Assembly (NCBI RefSeq): GCF_002277815.1
Contig: NZ_NKJI01000006.1
Span: forward strand, 62,001-126,000
Reading direction: 5' to 3'
Length of the DNA stretch: 64,000 nt
Source of the DNA: Pseudomonas sp. ERMR1:02
GTDB lineage: Bacteria > Pseudomonadota > Gammaproteobacteria > Pseudomonadales > Pseudomonadaceae
Shown here: one piece after another, positions 48,270 through 57,740 of the stretch
How positions within the stretch are numbered: position 1 is the stretch's first letter
Layout of the letters: every line of letters starts with the position of its first letter
Notes under the pieces: generated by a model
What the model saw: only the letters and a program-made list of their open reading frames with translations
What the model was told of the DNA's origin: nothing
Database searches by the model: none
Position numbers and translations under genes: made by a program

Positions 48270-50041
48270 TTGATGAACAAGGACAATCTGACATTGCAGT
48301 ATTTCGATGCCGAAATGCGCTACCTGATTGAGGCCGGCAAGGAGTTTGCCGAAGCCTTTCCCGATCGCGCGGCACAACTGAACCTGGATAAGTCCGGCGC
48401 TCGTGATCCCAGCGTGGAACAGCTGTTCGAAGGCTTTGCCTTCCTGATGGGACGGTTTCGAGAAAAGCTCGACGATGACTTGCCGGAGTTGACCGAAGGC
48501 CTTATCAACCTGCTGTGGCCGCAGTACCTGCGTACCATTCCATCATTGTCCATCGTCGAGCTGGCTCCCGATATCAGGCAGATGAAACGCAGCGAGCGGA
48601 TCGCTGCGGGTTTTGAGGTGATGTCACAACCCATCGGCCCGCAACGCACCCGTTGCCGCTACACCACCACCGAGGGCGTGACGTTGCAGCCGCTGGAAGT
48701 GGAGGATGTGCAGCTTGCCCACGAACCGGACGGACGCTCGCTGCTGCGACTGCGTTTCGCCTGCGGCGCAAGGTGCGACTGGAACGAGATCGACCTATGC
48801 CGCCTGCCGCTGTACCTGAATGCCGACGCACCCCTGGCCAGCGCCTTGCATCATGCGCTGACGCTCAACACCGATGAGATGTATGTACGTTTGCCGGGCG
48901 ATTCGCAGCGTCATCCATTGGAGGGTATTTCGCGCCCAAGGGCTTCGCCGATGAGGATCGCCTGTGGCCCACTGGCGACAGCGCGTACAACGACTATCAG
49001 TTGATGCTCGAATACTTCACCTTTCGTGAAAAATTCATGTTCGTTCACCTGCGCGGGTTGGAAAATCTGAAACTCACGCTAGGCATACCCTGGTTCGAAG
49101 TGGAGGTGATACTGCGCGAACCCTGGCCGCAAGCGTTCACTCTGAAAGCCGAGCACATTTGTCTGAACGCGGTGCCGGTGATCAACCGGTTCGCGCTGAA
49201 CGCCAAGCCGCTGAGTCTGGATCCTTTGCAAACTGACTATCTGCTTCGCGGTTCGTGTTTGCAGGACGGTCATACTGAAATTTACTCAGTGGACCAGGTC
49301 AGCGCCTCGAAAAACACCGCAAGACACGACTATGTGCCCTTCAGCAGTTTCCGTCACAAGGGTGGCATGCTGCGCGACGAGGAGCCCGAGCGTTACTTCC
49401 ATACGCGGATGAAACGCGGTGTCAACGGTCTGAATGACACTTGGTTGATCCTGGGAGGCGAGGGGTTCAAGGAAGATTTGCTGGTCGAAAATCAGAGCCT
49501 GTCATTGCGCATGACCGGTACGAACGGCCAGCTCCCGCGCAAGGCCCTGCAAAGCACATTGCTCGACACACTGGCGCAAACCTCCAAGACCGGTTTGCGC
49601 GTGCGCAATCTCTGCGCACCCACCTTGCCCTGCTACCCACCCAACCGTGACCGCTTCCATTGGCGCGTGCTGAGCCACCTGGGTTCAAATTTCCTGCCAA
49701 TGCTCGACAATGCCCAAGTGCTGCGCGGTACCCTGTCGCTTTACGACTGGACCGGCAGTGAACTGAATGAACGCCGCCTCGCATCTATCATCGAAGTGAA
49801 CCACTATCTGCTTGAGCGCTTCGAGAAAGGCTTTCTGCTACGCGGCGTGGACATCGAAGTCACCCTGGACACCAACGGCTTTTGCGGCGACGGCGACATC
49901 TGTCTGTTCGGCGAAATGCTCAACCGTTTTTTTGGCCTGTATGCCGATATTCATCTGTTCAACCAGCTCACGCTGATTATGCAGCCTGCGGGAAAGTGCC
50001 TGCGATGGAGCGAGAACCATAGTCAGCGTGTTCCCGGTTAA
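48270..50041 (+). CDS. tssF: T6SS baseplate protein TssF, one-base frameshift
   Basis: Wedge subunit of the T6SS baseplate, normally acting with TssG. The restored 590-residue protein starts LTLQYFDAEMRYLIEAGKEF and includes FAFLMGRFREKLDDDLPEL and QYLRTIPSLSIVEL, which identify the family. Three G at 48923-48925 need a fourth; the frame then reads LEGYFAPKGFADEDRLWP and on to LEYFTFREKFMFVHL, giving normal length. No tssG follows: the next gene is on the other strand. Preceded by a 37-base gap with AAAAGGA before the ATG. Confidence 0.9.
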
Positions 50042-50076
50042 AGGCGGGTGGGAGCGGCGCACCGCCGCTCCCTGGG

Positions 50077-50369
50077 TCAGTGCATGATCCAGCTGAGCAA
50101 CCACAACCCAGCACCAGCCAGATGATCCCCATGATGATCGACGCATTCATGAACGCGCGGATCGCCGACCACAGCAGTATCAGGCCAAGGATCAACGTGA
50201 TGATGCTGATGATCGACGTGTCCATGCCCAGGGCGCGGGACAAGCCTTCGATAAAATTATTGCTGGCACGGCTCACCAGCTGGAACAGGCCGCTGAGGCC
50301 GTCAACGATGAACCGGATGACTGAGCCCAGCGCCTGACCGAGCCATTCGAAAAAACCTTCTACCTGCAT
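50077..50369 (-). CDS. Small two-helix membrane protein, one-base frameshift near the 3' end
   Basis: Begins at ATG 50369 (MQVEGFFEWLGQALGSVIRF), continues with an amphipathic region and two membrane helices (TSIISIITLILGLILLWSA and ASIIMGIIWLVLGLWLLS). As written the frame leaves this pattern near its end and runs into tssF. Adding one C to the three at 50107-50109 (G on the coding strand) gives LVLGLWLLSWIMH and a stop at 50077, for 97 residues. Function unknown. Convergent with tssF. Confidence 0.7.
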
Positions 50370-50484
50370 GGAATGAGCGTCCTGATCAAAAAAGAGGCGT
50401 GGTTGCCGGAGTTGAGGCTTGGGCTGCCGACAACGGTACCAAGTTCCCTGTAGCCGGAATCGTTTGAGTATGGCGCAAGAACCT

Positions 50485-50616
50485 TGTAGCAGCTGGCGAA
50501 GGCTGCGTTCGGCTGCGAAGCAGTCGTCATTAATGAGCCCCATTCCAACCAACAGAACACATTGCCTGATTCTGCGACTGCTGCGCAGCCGAACGCAGGC
50601 TTCGCCAGCTGCTACA
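50485..50616. repeat. Pair of second-family REP palindromes
   Basis: TGTAGCAGCTGGCGAAGGCT at 50485 and its reverse complement ending CTTCGCCAGCTGCTACA at 50616; between the arms are the matching GCGTTCGGCTGCG / CGCAGCCGAACGC stretches, so 33 bases per arm are inverted. Occupies most of the 302-base gap between genes. Confidence 0.85.
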
Positions 50617-50671
50617 TAGACCTTGCCTTGATTGAGGATCCCCCGAAGCTATACGCCTTCAGGAGAGCCCG

Positions 50672-50974
50672 ATGAACCTTGTTGAACTGACCGAACGCCT
50701 GCACGCCATCCGTGACCGCAATGAGTGGCAGCCATTTCACAGCCCGAAAAACCTGGCCATGGCCGCGAGTGTCGAAATGGCCGAGCTGGTGGAGATTTTC
50801 CAGTGGCTGACCGAAGACCAGTCGCGGCAACTGCCAGCGGATAAACTGGCCCATGCCGGGCAGGAAATCGGCGATATCGTGCTCTATCTACTGTTGCTGT
50901 GCAGCGAGTTGGGCCTGGATATGAATGACGTGGTGCGCAGCAAACTGGCCGACAGCGAACGGAGGTTCAGCTGA
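50672..50974 (+). CDS. MazG-like nucleotide pyrophosphohydrolase
   Basis: Small all-alpha NTP-PPase of the MazG/RS21-C6 group, probably cleaning non-canonical nucleoside triphosphates. The 100-residue protein has the metal-binding EMAELVEIFQWL helix (E34, E37 and following) and the second site EIGDIVLYLLLLCSELGL (E66, D69). The stop shares a base with the cmoM start (TGATG), so the two are cotranscribed. A GGAG site lies 8 bases before the ATG. Confidence 0.88.
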   Translation: MNLVELTERLHAIRDRNEWQPFHSPKNLAMAASVEMAELVEIFQWLTEDQSRQLPADKLAHAGQEIGDIVLYLLLLCSELGLDMNDVVRSKLADSERRFS

Positions 50975-51722
50975 TGAGCGACCGTCATTTCGATCAACTG
51001 GCGACACGCTTCGCCCAAAAATCTACGGCGGAGCCAAAGGCGCGATTCGCCTGGCAGTACTGCAGGCCGACCTGGCCGAGATCTTGCCGGACCGACCGTT
51101 GCGGGTGCTGGATATCGGCGCCGGCCTTGGCCACATGTCGCTGTGGCTGGCCGAACGCGGGCATCAGGTGACATTGGCCGAGCCTGCCGAGCCCATGCTC
51201 GAAGGCGCCCGCCAGCGCTTTGCCGAGGCGGGGCAGACGGCAACGTTCATTCAGGCGCCGTGGCAGGAGCTGCTCGGTCAGCTCACCGAACCCTACGATC
51301 TGGTGCTGTGCCATGCCGTGCTGGAATGGCTGGCCGAACCGCATGCGATCCTGCCGGTATTGCATCAACTGACCAAGCCGGACGGATGGCTATCCCTGGC
51401 CTTCTACAACCGCGATGCGCTGATTTATCGCAACTTGCTCAAAGGCCACTTCCGCAAGATGCGCAAGAACGACATGGCCGGCGAAAAGCAGAGCCTGACC
51501 CCGCAACAGCCGCTTGATCCGCGGGAATTGGCGGCGCAACTTGAGGGGATGTGGCAGGTCGAAAGCCAGAGTGGGGTGCGGGTTTTCCACGATTACATGC
51601 CCGTGGAATTCCAGGCCCGCGCCGAACTGGTGGATTTGCTCGAAATGGAGCTGGCGCACCGCCGTCACCCAAGCTTTGCCGGACTTGGGCGTTACTTGCA
51701 CTGGATCTGCCGGCCAGTCTGA
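50974..51722 (+). CDS. cmoM: tRNA cmo5U methyltransferase CmoM, one-base frameshift near the start
   Basis: Methylates the carboxymethoxyuridine at the wobble position of some tRNAs. The frame from ATG 50974 (MSDRHFDQLATRFAQK) is lost at the five A of 51017-51021; a sixth A joins it to IYGGAKGAIRLAVLQ, which is how CmoM proteins begin. Restored length is 249. SAM site LRVLDIGAGLGHMSLWLAERG (about 45-65, here split LRVLDIGAGLGHM and SLWLAERG), LCHAVLEWLAEP and the C-terminal GVRVFHDYMP are conserved with E. coli CmoM. Second gene of the mazG-cmoM pair. Confidence 0.9.
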
Positions 51723-51734
51723 TCGGAGCGAAAA

Positions 51735-52352
51735 ATGAAGAACCGTTCAGGGTTGTTGGTTATCTGTCTGGGTCTGGCTGCCTGCCAAGGCAGCAACCCG
51801 TATGTGGCGTCCTCCAATCCCATTCCACCTGCACCGCCGCAGGCGGCCAACACTTTCGATCACAGTGCCTACCCGGCGGCACCGCGCGACTACGGGCGCT
51901 ATCGCAGCTGGGCCTGGCTCAACGGGCACCTGCCAACGGGGACCGTGTGGGCGGACTCGGCGCAGGTCGCCGAAGCGGTCAGCAATGCGCTCGATCAACG
52001 TGGCCTGCGCCCGCTGCATGACAATCGTCCGGCGGATCTGTTTGTCAGCGCCGATTTGCGTATGGAAACCCGCTTGCGCCAGGTTCAGGACGACTATGGT
52101 GCGTACGGCGGTTACGGTGGCTACAACCACTATGGACATGGTCCGGGTTACGGCATGTACGGCAGTGTGCCAATCGTGCGGACTTATGAGGAACAGGTGG
52201 TCGTGGTGCAGGTAGAAATGTTCGACGCGCAAAGCGGTCAGCCGGTATGGAGCGCCAGCGCTGAAACCAGCCATCGTGGTACACAGAGCGAGCAAACAGA
52301 TGCCATACGCAAGGCTGTAGAAAAGGCGATGTCGGCGTATCCTCCCAGTTAG
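51735..52352 (+). CDS. DUF4136 lipoprotein, first copy
   Basis: Envelope lipoprotein of 205 residues with a lipobox at the end of the signal (LGLAACQGS, cysteine about 17). The DUF4136 domain covers the remainder: YRSWAWLNG near the start, an [10 protein letters not shown] helix, and the [20 protein letters not shown] strand pair. The middle is Tyr/Gly-rich (about 120-145). Function unknown. It starts 12 bases after cmoM and is followed 51 bases later by a second DUF4136 gene with the same layout, a tandem duplication by the look of it. Confidence 0.85.
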   Translation: MKNRSGLLVICLGLAACQGSNPYVASSNPIPPAPPQAANTFDHSAYPAAPRDYGRYRSWAWLNGHLPTGTVWADSAQVAEAVSNALDQRGLRPLHDNRPADLFVSADLRMETRLRQVQDDYGAYGGYGGYNHYGHGPGYGMYGSVPIVRTYEEQVVVVQVEMFDAQSGQPVWSASAETSHRGTQSEQTDAIRKAVEKAMSAYPPS

Positions 52353-52403
52353 CTTCTGTTGTCAAGAAGCATTCAGGTTCATGTCTTCAATCGGAGAATC
52401 ATC

Positions 52404-52963
52404 ATGTTCCGCCGTTTCGCTTTACTGGCAGTGATCGCGCTGCTCAGTGCCTGCGCCGCCAACCAGGTCAATCATGACTTCGATGCCAGCCGTGACTTCG
52501 CGGCCTATCGCAGCTGGAGCTGGAAAGAACCCGCCTTGCAATATCGCCCCGATGACCCTCGTATCAAGAGCGACTTGACCGAACAGCGAGTGCGCGAGTC
52601 GGTGGCCGATCAACTGGATCAGCGTGGCCTGCGTCCGGCCGCGGCCGGTGCCAAAGGTGATTTGAATGTGCAGACCTACCTGATTGTCGAAGATCGCCAG
52701 CAACAGGTGACGACCAACTATGGCGGCGGCTGGGGTAATCCATGGAACGGCTACTGGGGCGCGCCGATGTACAACGAAACGCGCCTGGTTTCCTACAAGG
52801 TGGCAACCATCCAGATCGATCTGCTCGATGGCAAGGATGGCAAACTGGTGTGGCGCGGCAGTGACGAGCAGATGCTCAGCCGCACAACGAATCCCGCCGA
52901 TCGCAGCAATGCGATACACGAAACGGTCACCCGGATATTGGCCAACTATCCCCCCACAGCTAA
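52404..52963 (+). CDS. DUF4136 lipoprotein, second copy, probable one-base frameshift at the end
   Basis: Lipobox LLSACAAN (cysteine about 16), then DUF4136 with [20 protein letters not shown] and IQIDLLDGKDGKLVWRGS. As written the frame runs to 53030, with the last 20 codons reading through a REP element, which is not credible as protein. One more C in the run of six at 52950-52955 would give YPPHS and a stop at 52961-52963, closely matching the YPPS end of the first copy and giving 186 residues. I prefer that end. Function unknown; paralogue of the gene just upstream. Confidence 0.78.
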
Positions 52964-52977
52964 ACACCACACGACCT

Positions 52978-53067
52978 GTAGGAGCGATGCTTGCTCGCGA
53001 AGACAGAGTGTCAGTCGACATTTGTACTGACTGAACGGACGCCTTCGCGAGCAAGCATCGCTCCTAC
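52978..53067. repeat. REP pair, GATGCTTGCTCGCGA variant
   Basis: Arms GTAGGAGCGATGCTTGCTCG and the reverse complement ending GCATCGCTCCTAC, 90 bases, between convergent genes. Both arms carry the same T/A and T/A substitutions relative to the common form. Confidence 0.88.
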
Positions 53068-53073
53068 GGACTG

Positions 53074-53927
53074 TCAGGCAACCGGCCGCCAATGCCCCAC
53101 CATGTGTTCCAGATCCCCAGTACCGATCAATTGCAGATCTCCGCTCGAGCCCGCCGCGCTGGCCAGTAACGCCACCTCGCTGGGCAGGCGCACCGGTTTC
53201 TTGAATTGCACCGCGATCTCGATGTTCGCCGTCGGCAAATGATCTGCCAGCGCGGCCAGCGTGCGGGCCTTGTTCCATAACCCGTGGGCGATGGCCGAAG
53301 GAAAACCGAATAGTCTGGCGCTGGCCGCACTCAGGTGAATCGGGTTGTAGTCGCCAGAAACCCTGGCGTATTGCCGGCCGATGTCCGAGGGCGCTTTCCA
53401 TTGAGCGACTTGCGTCAGTGCCAGCGTTGAAGCCAACACGTCTTCGACAGGCTCACCCTCAAGCTTGACCCCACGACAAAGCATCTGGCTCTGCGCCTCC
53501 CACAACGTCCCCAGCTGATCATCCAGCGTCGTCACCAAATCGAATGTCGCGCCCTTGGCATGGGGTTGCAGATTTGCACCTGCACGCTTGCTCGCACTCG
53601 ATTGACCCCGCCCAAGGGGCGCAGCACGCGAATGCGATTGCTCAGGTGAATCAGCCCCAGCAGCGGGAACGGGAACTCTTTGGCCGTGAGCAATTGCATC
53701 TGCAATGCGAACGCGAGGATGTGTGGATAGGTGGGTGGCAGCAGGCTGTTGTCGGCGAAACCACACACTTTTCGATACGCCGCCAGACGTTCGGGATCGA
53801 CCACGACCCAGCAGCGCAATCCCGAATCGGGCAAGGTGCTGCCAGTGATTTTTCGCCGCGTCGCAGCTTTCATATACAACGCCGGCAGGCCGGGTTCGCG
53901 GTTGAGTGTGTGCCAGTCGGTGATCAT
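53074..53927 (-). CDS. MaoC-family acyl dehydratase, one-base frameshift
   Basis: Hot-dog-fold (R)-specific enoyl-CoA or enoyl-ACP hydratase. Start is ATG 53927 (MITDWHTLNREPG), 2 bases after the reductase gene. The frame is lost at the three T of 53573-53575 (plus strand); a fourth gives VQVQNLQPHAKGATFDL and a 284-residue protein. The hydratase motif with catalytic Asp and His is in RVSGDYNPIHLSAASARLFG (about 203-222). It forms an operon with the FabG-like gene upstream and stands opposite a thiolase: a three-enzyme acyl-CoA module. Confidence 0.88.
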
Positions 53928-53929
53928 AC

Positions 53930-55282
53930 CTAAGCCCCCAGAACACTTTGCCCGCAGACGCGCAAGGCCTGCCCGGTGAAGGCGCCGGTGCCCGGTTGCG
54001 CAAGCCACGCCACCGCTTCAGCCACGTCCTGCGGCAGGCCACCCTGGCCCAGCGAACTCATGCGTCGCCCGGCCTCGCGCAGGCCGAACGGAACGCGTGC
54101 GGTCATTTGGGTTTCGATAAAACCGGGGGCTACGGCGTTGATGCTGATGCCCCGTTCCTGCAGCAAAGGCGCCCAGGCTTGCGCCAGACCGATCAATCCG
54201 GCCTTGCTCGCCGCGTAATTGGTTTGCCCGCGATTGCCGGCGATGCCGCTGATCGATGCCAGCAGAATCACCCGGCCGTTGTCGCGCAACGTGCCGTTAT
54301 CGAGCAGGGCTTTGGTCAGCACTTGCGGGGCGTTGAGGTTGACCGCGAGCACCGCGTCCCAGAAATCCGGGGTCATATTGGCCAGGGTTTTATCCCGGGT
54401 GATACCGGCGTTGTGCACCACGATATCGATGCCGTCGGGCAACTGTTCGACCAATTGCGTGGCGGCATCTTCGGCGCAAATATCCAGCGTGATGCTGCGC
54501 CCGCCGAGGCGTGCGGCGAGGGCTTCGAGATCGCTTTTGGCCGGTGGGACATCGAGCAGGATGACGTCGGCGCCGTCACGGGCCAGGGTTTCGGCAATGG
54601 AGGCGCCGATGCCTCGTGCCGCGCCGGTGACCAGTGCCTTGCGCCCGGCCAGCGGGCGCGTCCAGTCCGTGACCTGTGTGTCACAGGCATTCAGGCGAAT
54701 CACTTGCCCGGAGACGAAAGCGCTTTTTGGCGAGAGGAAAAACCGCAGCGGGCCTTCGAGTTGATCTTCGGCGCCCACACCGACGTAGACCAGTTGCAAG
54801 GTGCCACCGCTGCGCAGTTCCTTGGCCAGCGAGCGGCTGAAACCTTCCAGGGCACGCTGCGCACTGGCAGCGAACGGGTCGCTCAAGGTCTGCGGATCAC
54901 GGCCCAAAATCACCAGGTGCGCACAGTGATCGAGGTTCTTCATCAGCGGCTGGAAGAATTCGCGCAGCTGTTTGAGCTGGTCGGTCTGCAGCAGATCGCT
55001 GGCATCGAACACCACGGCTTTGAGTTTCGGGCCGTGGCCGGGAATCCAGGCCGTCGCCATCGAAGGGTCTGTGCCGTAGCTGAAGATCGCGTCGGTCAGG
55101 CGGTTGGCAAACGCACTGACTTTCTCCGCCAGCGGCCCGCCACCGATCAGCAATGCACCGTCGACCGGACGCAGCCGGCCCGCTTGCCAGCGTTCCAGGC
55201 GAACCGGCGAAGGCAGGCCCAAGGCCCCGACCAGACGATGACCGATGGATGAATTGGCGAATTCGATATAGCGGTCAGACAT
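53930..55282 (-). CDS. Large FabG4-type 3-oxoacyl reductase
   Basis: NAD(P)H-dependent reductase of 3-oxoacyl-CoA/ACP. The 450-residue protein is the high-molecular-weight FabG form: an N-terminal domain of about 205 residues without a catalytic set, then a complete SDR domain with GAARGIGASIAETLA (nucleotide loop), NAGITRDKTL, the Ser in LLASISG, and YAASK (Tyr/Lys). Start ATG 55282 (MSDRYIEFANSSIG) is preferred to an upstream in-frame codon. The last gene pair in the module is fabG-maoC; fadI lies divergently across a REP element. Confidence 0.9.
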   Translation of the reverse strand: MSDRYIEFANSSIGHRLVGALGLPSPVRLERWQAGRLRPVDGALLIGGGPLAEKVSAFANRLTDAIFSYGTDPSMATAWIPGHGPKLKAVVFDASDLLQTDQLKQLREFFQPLMKNLDHCAHLVILGRDPQTLSDPFAASAQRALEGFSRSLAKELRSGGTLQLVYVGVGAEDQLEGPLRFFLSPKSAFVSGQVIRLNACDTQVTDWTRPLAGRKALVTGAARGIGASIAETLARDGADVILLDVPPAKSDLEALAARLGGRSITLDICAEDAATQLVEQLPDGIDIVVHNAGITRDKTLANMTPDFWDAVLAVNLNAPQVLTKALLDNGTLRDNGRVILLASISGIAGNRGQTNYAASKAGLIGLAQAWAPLLQERGISINAVAPGFIETQMTARVPFGLREAGRRMSSLGQGGLPQDVAEAVAWLAQPGTGAFTGQALRVCGQSVLGA

Positions 55283-55388
55283 GGAACGCACTCCAGCAGC
55301 TGGGGTTCAAAGTGTGGACCATGAATGGCGATCAGTCGTTCGATCCACGGGATAAGGCCTACGCTCAGGTGATGGCAACGCAATCCCT

Positions 55389-55474
55389 GTAGGAGCGAAG
55401 CTTGCTCGCGAAGGTGTGTCAGTTGAAATGAATGTAGCTGACACACCGCCTTCGCGAGCAAGCTTCGCTCCTAC
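55389..55474. repeat. REP pair, GAAGCTTGCTCGCGA variant
   Basis: Arms GTAGGAGCGAAGCTTGCTCG and the reverse complement ending AGCTTCGCTCCTAC, 86 bases, in the divergent fabG-thiolase gap. It lies where promoter elements of both genes would be expected. Confidence 0.88.
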
Positions 55475-55510
55475 GGGGATCGGTGATCACGTACTCATCA
55501 GGAGCTTTTC

Positions 55511-56787
55511 ATGACTCAACTGCGCCGCGTCGCGATCATCGGTGGTAACCGGATTCCCTTCGCCCGTTCCAACGGGCCCTACGCCACCGCCAGCAACCAG
55601 GACATGCTCACTGCCGCGCTCGAAGGTTTGATCGAGCGCTACAACTTGCACGGCCTGCGTATCGGCGAAGTGGTCGCAGGGGCAGTGCTCAAGCTGTCGC
55701 GGGACATGAACCTGACCCGCGAGTGTGTGCTCGGTTCGCGGCTGTCGCCCTCGACGCCCGCCTATGACATTCAGCAAGCCTGCGGCACCGGGCTGGAAGC
55801 GGCATTGCTAGTGGCGAACAAGATTGCCCTGGGCCAGATCGAGTGCGGCATTGCCGGTGGCGTCGATACCACCTCCGATGCGCCGATCAGTGTCAGCGAG
55901 GGGCTGCGCAAAGTCCTGCTGCAAGCCAACCGCGCCAAGACCGCCGCCGACAAACTGAAAACTTTCCTGCAATTGCGCCCCCGACACCTGATCCCCGAGT
56001 TCCCGCGCAACGGTGAGCCGCGTACCGGTTTGTCCATGGGCCAGCATTGCGAGTTGATGGCGCAGACCTGGAGTATTTCCCGTGAAGCACAGGATCAACT
56101 GGCCCTGGAAAGCCATCAAAAAATGGCCGCGTCCTATGCCGAGGGTTGGCACAACGATTTGATGACGCCGTTTCTCGGCCTCAACCGCGACAACAACCTG
56201 CGCCCGGACCTGACTCTGGCAAAACTCGCTTCGCTGAAAACGGCGTTCGAAAAAAGTGCCAAGGGCACCCTGACCGCCGGTAACTCCACACCACTGACCG
56301 ATGGCGCGTCGCTGGTGCTGCTGGGCAGTGAGGAATGGGCCAGAGAACGCGGCTTGCCAATTCTCGCCTACCTGCGCGACGGCGAGGCGGCGGCAGTGGA
56401 TTTCGTCAACGGTGCCGAAGGATTGTTGATGGCGCCGGTGTATGCGGTGCCGCGATTGCTGGCGCGCAACGGCCTGACCCTGCAGGACTTCGACTACTAC
56501 GAATCCACGAAGCCTTCGCCGCGCAAGTGCTGTGCACGCTGAAGGCCTGGGAGGATCCGGACTACTGCAAAAGCCGCCTCGGCCTCGATGCGCCGCTGGG
56601 CTCGATCGATCGCAGTCGACTCAACGTCAAAGGCAGTTCGCTGGCGGCGGGGCACCCGTTCGCCGCCACGGGCGGCCGTATTGTTGCCAATCTGGCGAAG
56701 CTACTGGATGCGGCCGGGAAGGGGCGGGGCCTTATCTCAATCTGCGCTGCGGGTGGGCAGGGTGTGACCGCCATCATTGAACGATGA
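55511..56787 (+). CDS. Acetyl-CoA C-acetyltransferase (FadI/FadA2-like thiolase), one-base frameshift
   Basis: Condensing or cleaving thiolase. The restored 425-residue protein has the acyl-accepting cysteine in IQQACGTGLEAAL (about 90), HEAFAAQVLCTLKAW with the catalytic histidine, GHPFAATGGR and the second cysteine in SICAAGGQG. Two A at 56502-56503 need a third: the frame then reads DFDYYEIHEAFAAQ. Without it the two C-terminal catalytic motifs are lost. Divergent from fabG-maoC and followed by an AraC regulator 78 bases on. Confidence 0.9.
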
Positions 56788-56865
56788 TGAATACCCGGTG
56801 TTGAATAGATTTGTAACATGGCTTAGCGTCGCCTCATGAGTCGTCCAGCAACATAAGGCCAGTCA

Positions 56866-57657
56866 ATGCCGACTAACGGACAAACATCCCTCGAGCGAAG
56901 CATTCCACCCATTACAGCCCTGCCGCGCCCGCTGTACGCCCGTGTAGAGAGCCTCAATGCCGGTTCTTGGACAGCCTCCCATCGCCACGACTGGGTGCAG
57001 TTTTCGTACGCCATCAGCGGCGTTCTCGGCGTGCATACCGCCGAGGGCAGTTTCTTTGCGCCGCCGCAGTGGGGGATCTGGATTCCGGCGGATCTTGAAC
57101 ACCAGGTGGTGACGTCGATGCGTGCCGAGATGCGCAGTCTGTATGTGCGTCGCGAGGATTGTCAGTGGGCGGACGGCCGGTGCCGGGTGCTGGAAGTGAC
57201 GCCGCTGGCGCGGGAGCTGATCAAGAGTTTTTGCCTGCTGCCCGCGGAGTATCCGCAGGGCGACAGTCAGGAAGCGCGATTGGTAGGAGTGTTGCTGGAT
57301 CAGTTGGCGACGTTGCCGGAAGTCGGGTTCTCCCTGCCGTTGCCCCGCCATCAACGGTTGCTGGGGTTGTGCAACGAACTGATCGAAAACCCTGAGCGCA
57401 ACGTGACCTTGCAGGAATGGGCAGAGCGTTTGGGCATGTCGGAAAAAACCCTTATGCGCCTGTTCCAGCGCGAAACCGGATTGAGCTTTCGTGGCTGGCG
57501 TCAGCGCATGCGGTTGTTGTCGTCGTTGAGTTTGCTGGAGGAGGGGGACAGCGTGACCAATGCCGCGCTGGCCTGTGGGTATGACTCGACTTCAGCGTTT
57601 ATTGCGGCGTTCAAGGGGTTATTCGGATTTACCCCGGGAGAGTTGTTTCGGCAGTGA
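56866..57657 (+). CDS. AraC-family transcriptional regulator with cupin domain
   Basis: A 263-residue regulator: an N-terminal cupin-type sensor (about 35-110; HRHDWVQFSYAISGV, WIPADLEHQV) and a C-terminal AraC double helix-turn-helix (about 165-260: NVTLQEWAERLGMSEKTLMR, then SVTNAALACGYDSTSAFIAAF, here split SVTNAALACGYDS and TSAFIAAFKGLFGFTP). It is in line with the thiolase and may control the thiolase/FabG/MaoC module; the effector is unknown. ATG 56866 chosen. Confidence 0.88.
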   Translation: MPTNGQTSLERSIPPITALPRPLYARVESLNAGSWTASHRHDWVQFSYAISGVLGVHTAEGSFFAPPQWGIWIPADLEHQVVTSMRAEMRSLYVRREDCQWADGRCRVLEVTPLARELIKSFCLLPAEYPQGDSQEARLVGVLLDQLATLPEVGFSLPLPRHQRLLGLCNELIENPERNVTLQEWAERLGMSEKTLMRLFQRETGLSFRGWRQRMRLLSSLSLLEEGDSVTNAALACGYDSTSAFIAAFKGLFGFTPGELFRQ

Positions 57658-57663
57658 TGGCCC

Positions 57664-57730
57664 CTTCGCGGGCAAGCCTCGCTCCTACGGAATGAGGCGT
57701 ACCCTTGTAGGAGCGAGGCTTGCCCGCGAA
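57664..57730. repeat. Two REP units in opposite orientation
   Basis: CGCGGGCAAGCCTCGCTCCTAC (two parts: CGCGGGCAAGCC, TCGCTCCTAC) followed by GTAGGAGCGAGGCTTGCCCG after 18 bases. The orientation is the reverse of the other pairs: the conserved GTAGG ends face inward. Confidence 0.85.
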
Positions 57731-57740
57731 TGGCCTTGGA

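Noticed and set aside
50925..51722. Longer start for cmoM at 50925
   Set aside because: The extra N-terminal residues come from reading the end of the MazG-like gene in another frame; the natural start at 50974 fits once one A is added at 51017-51021.
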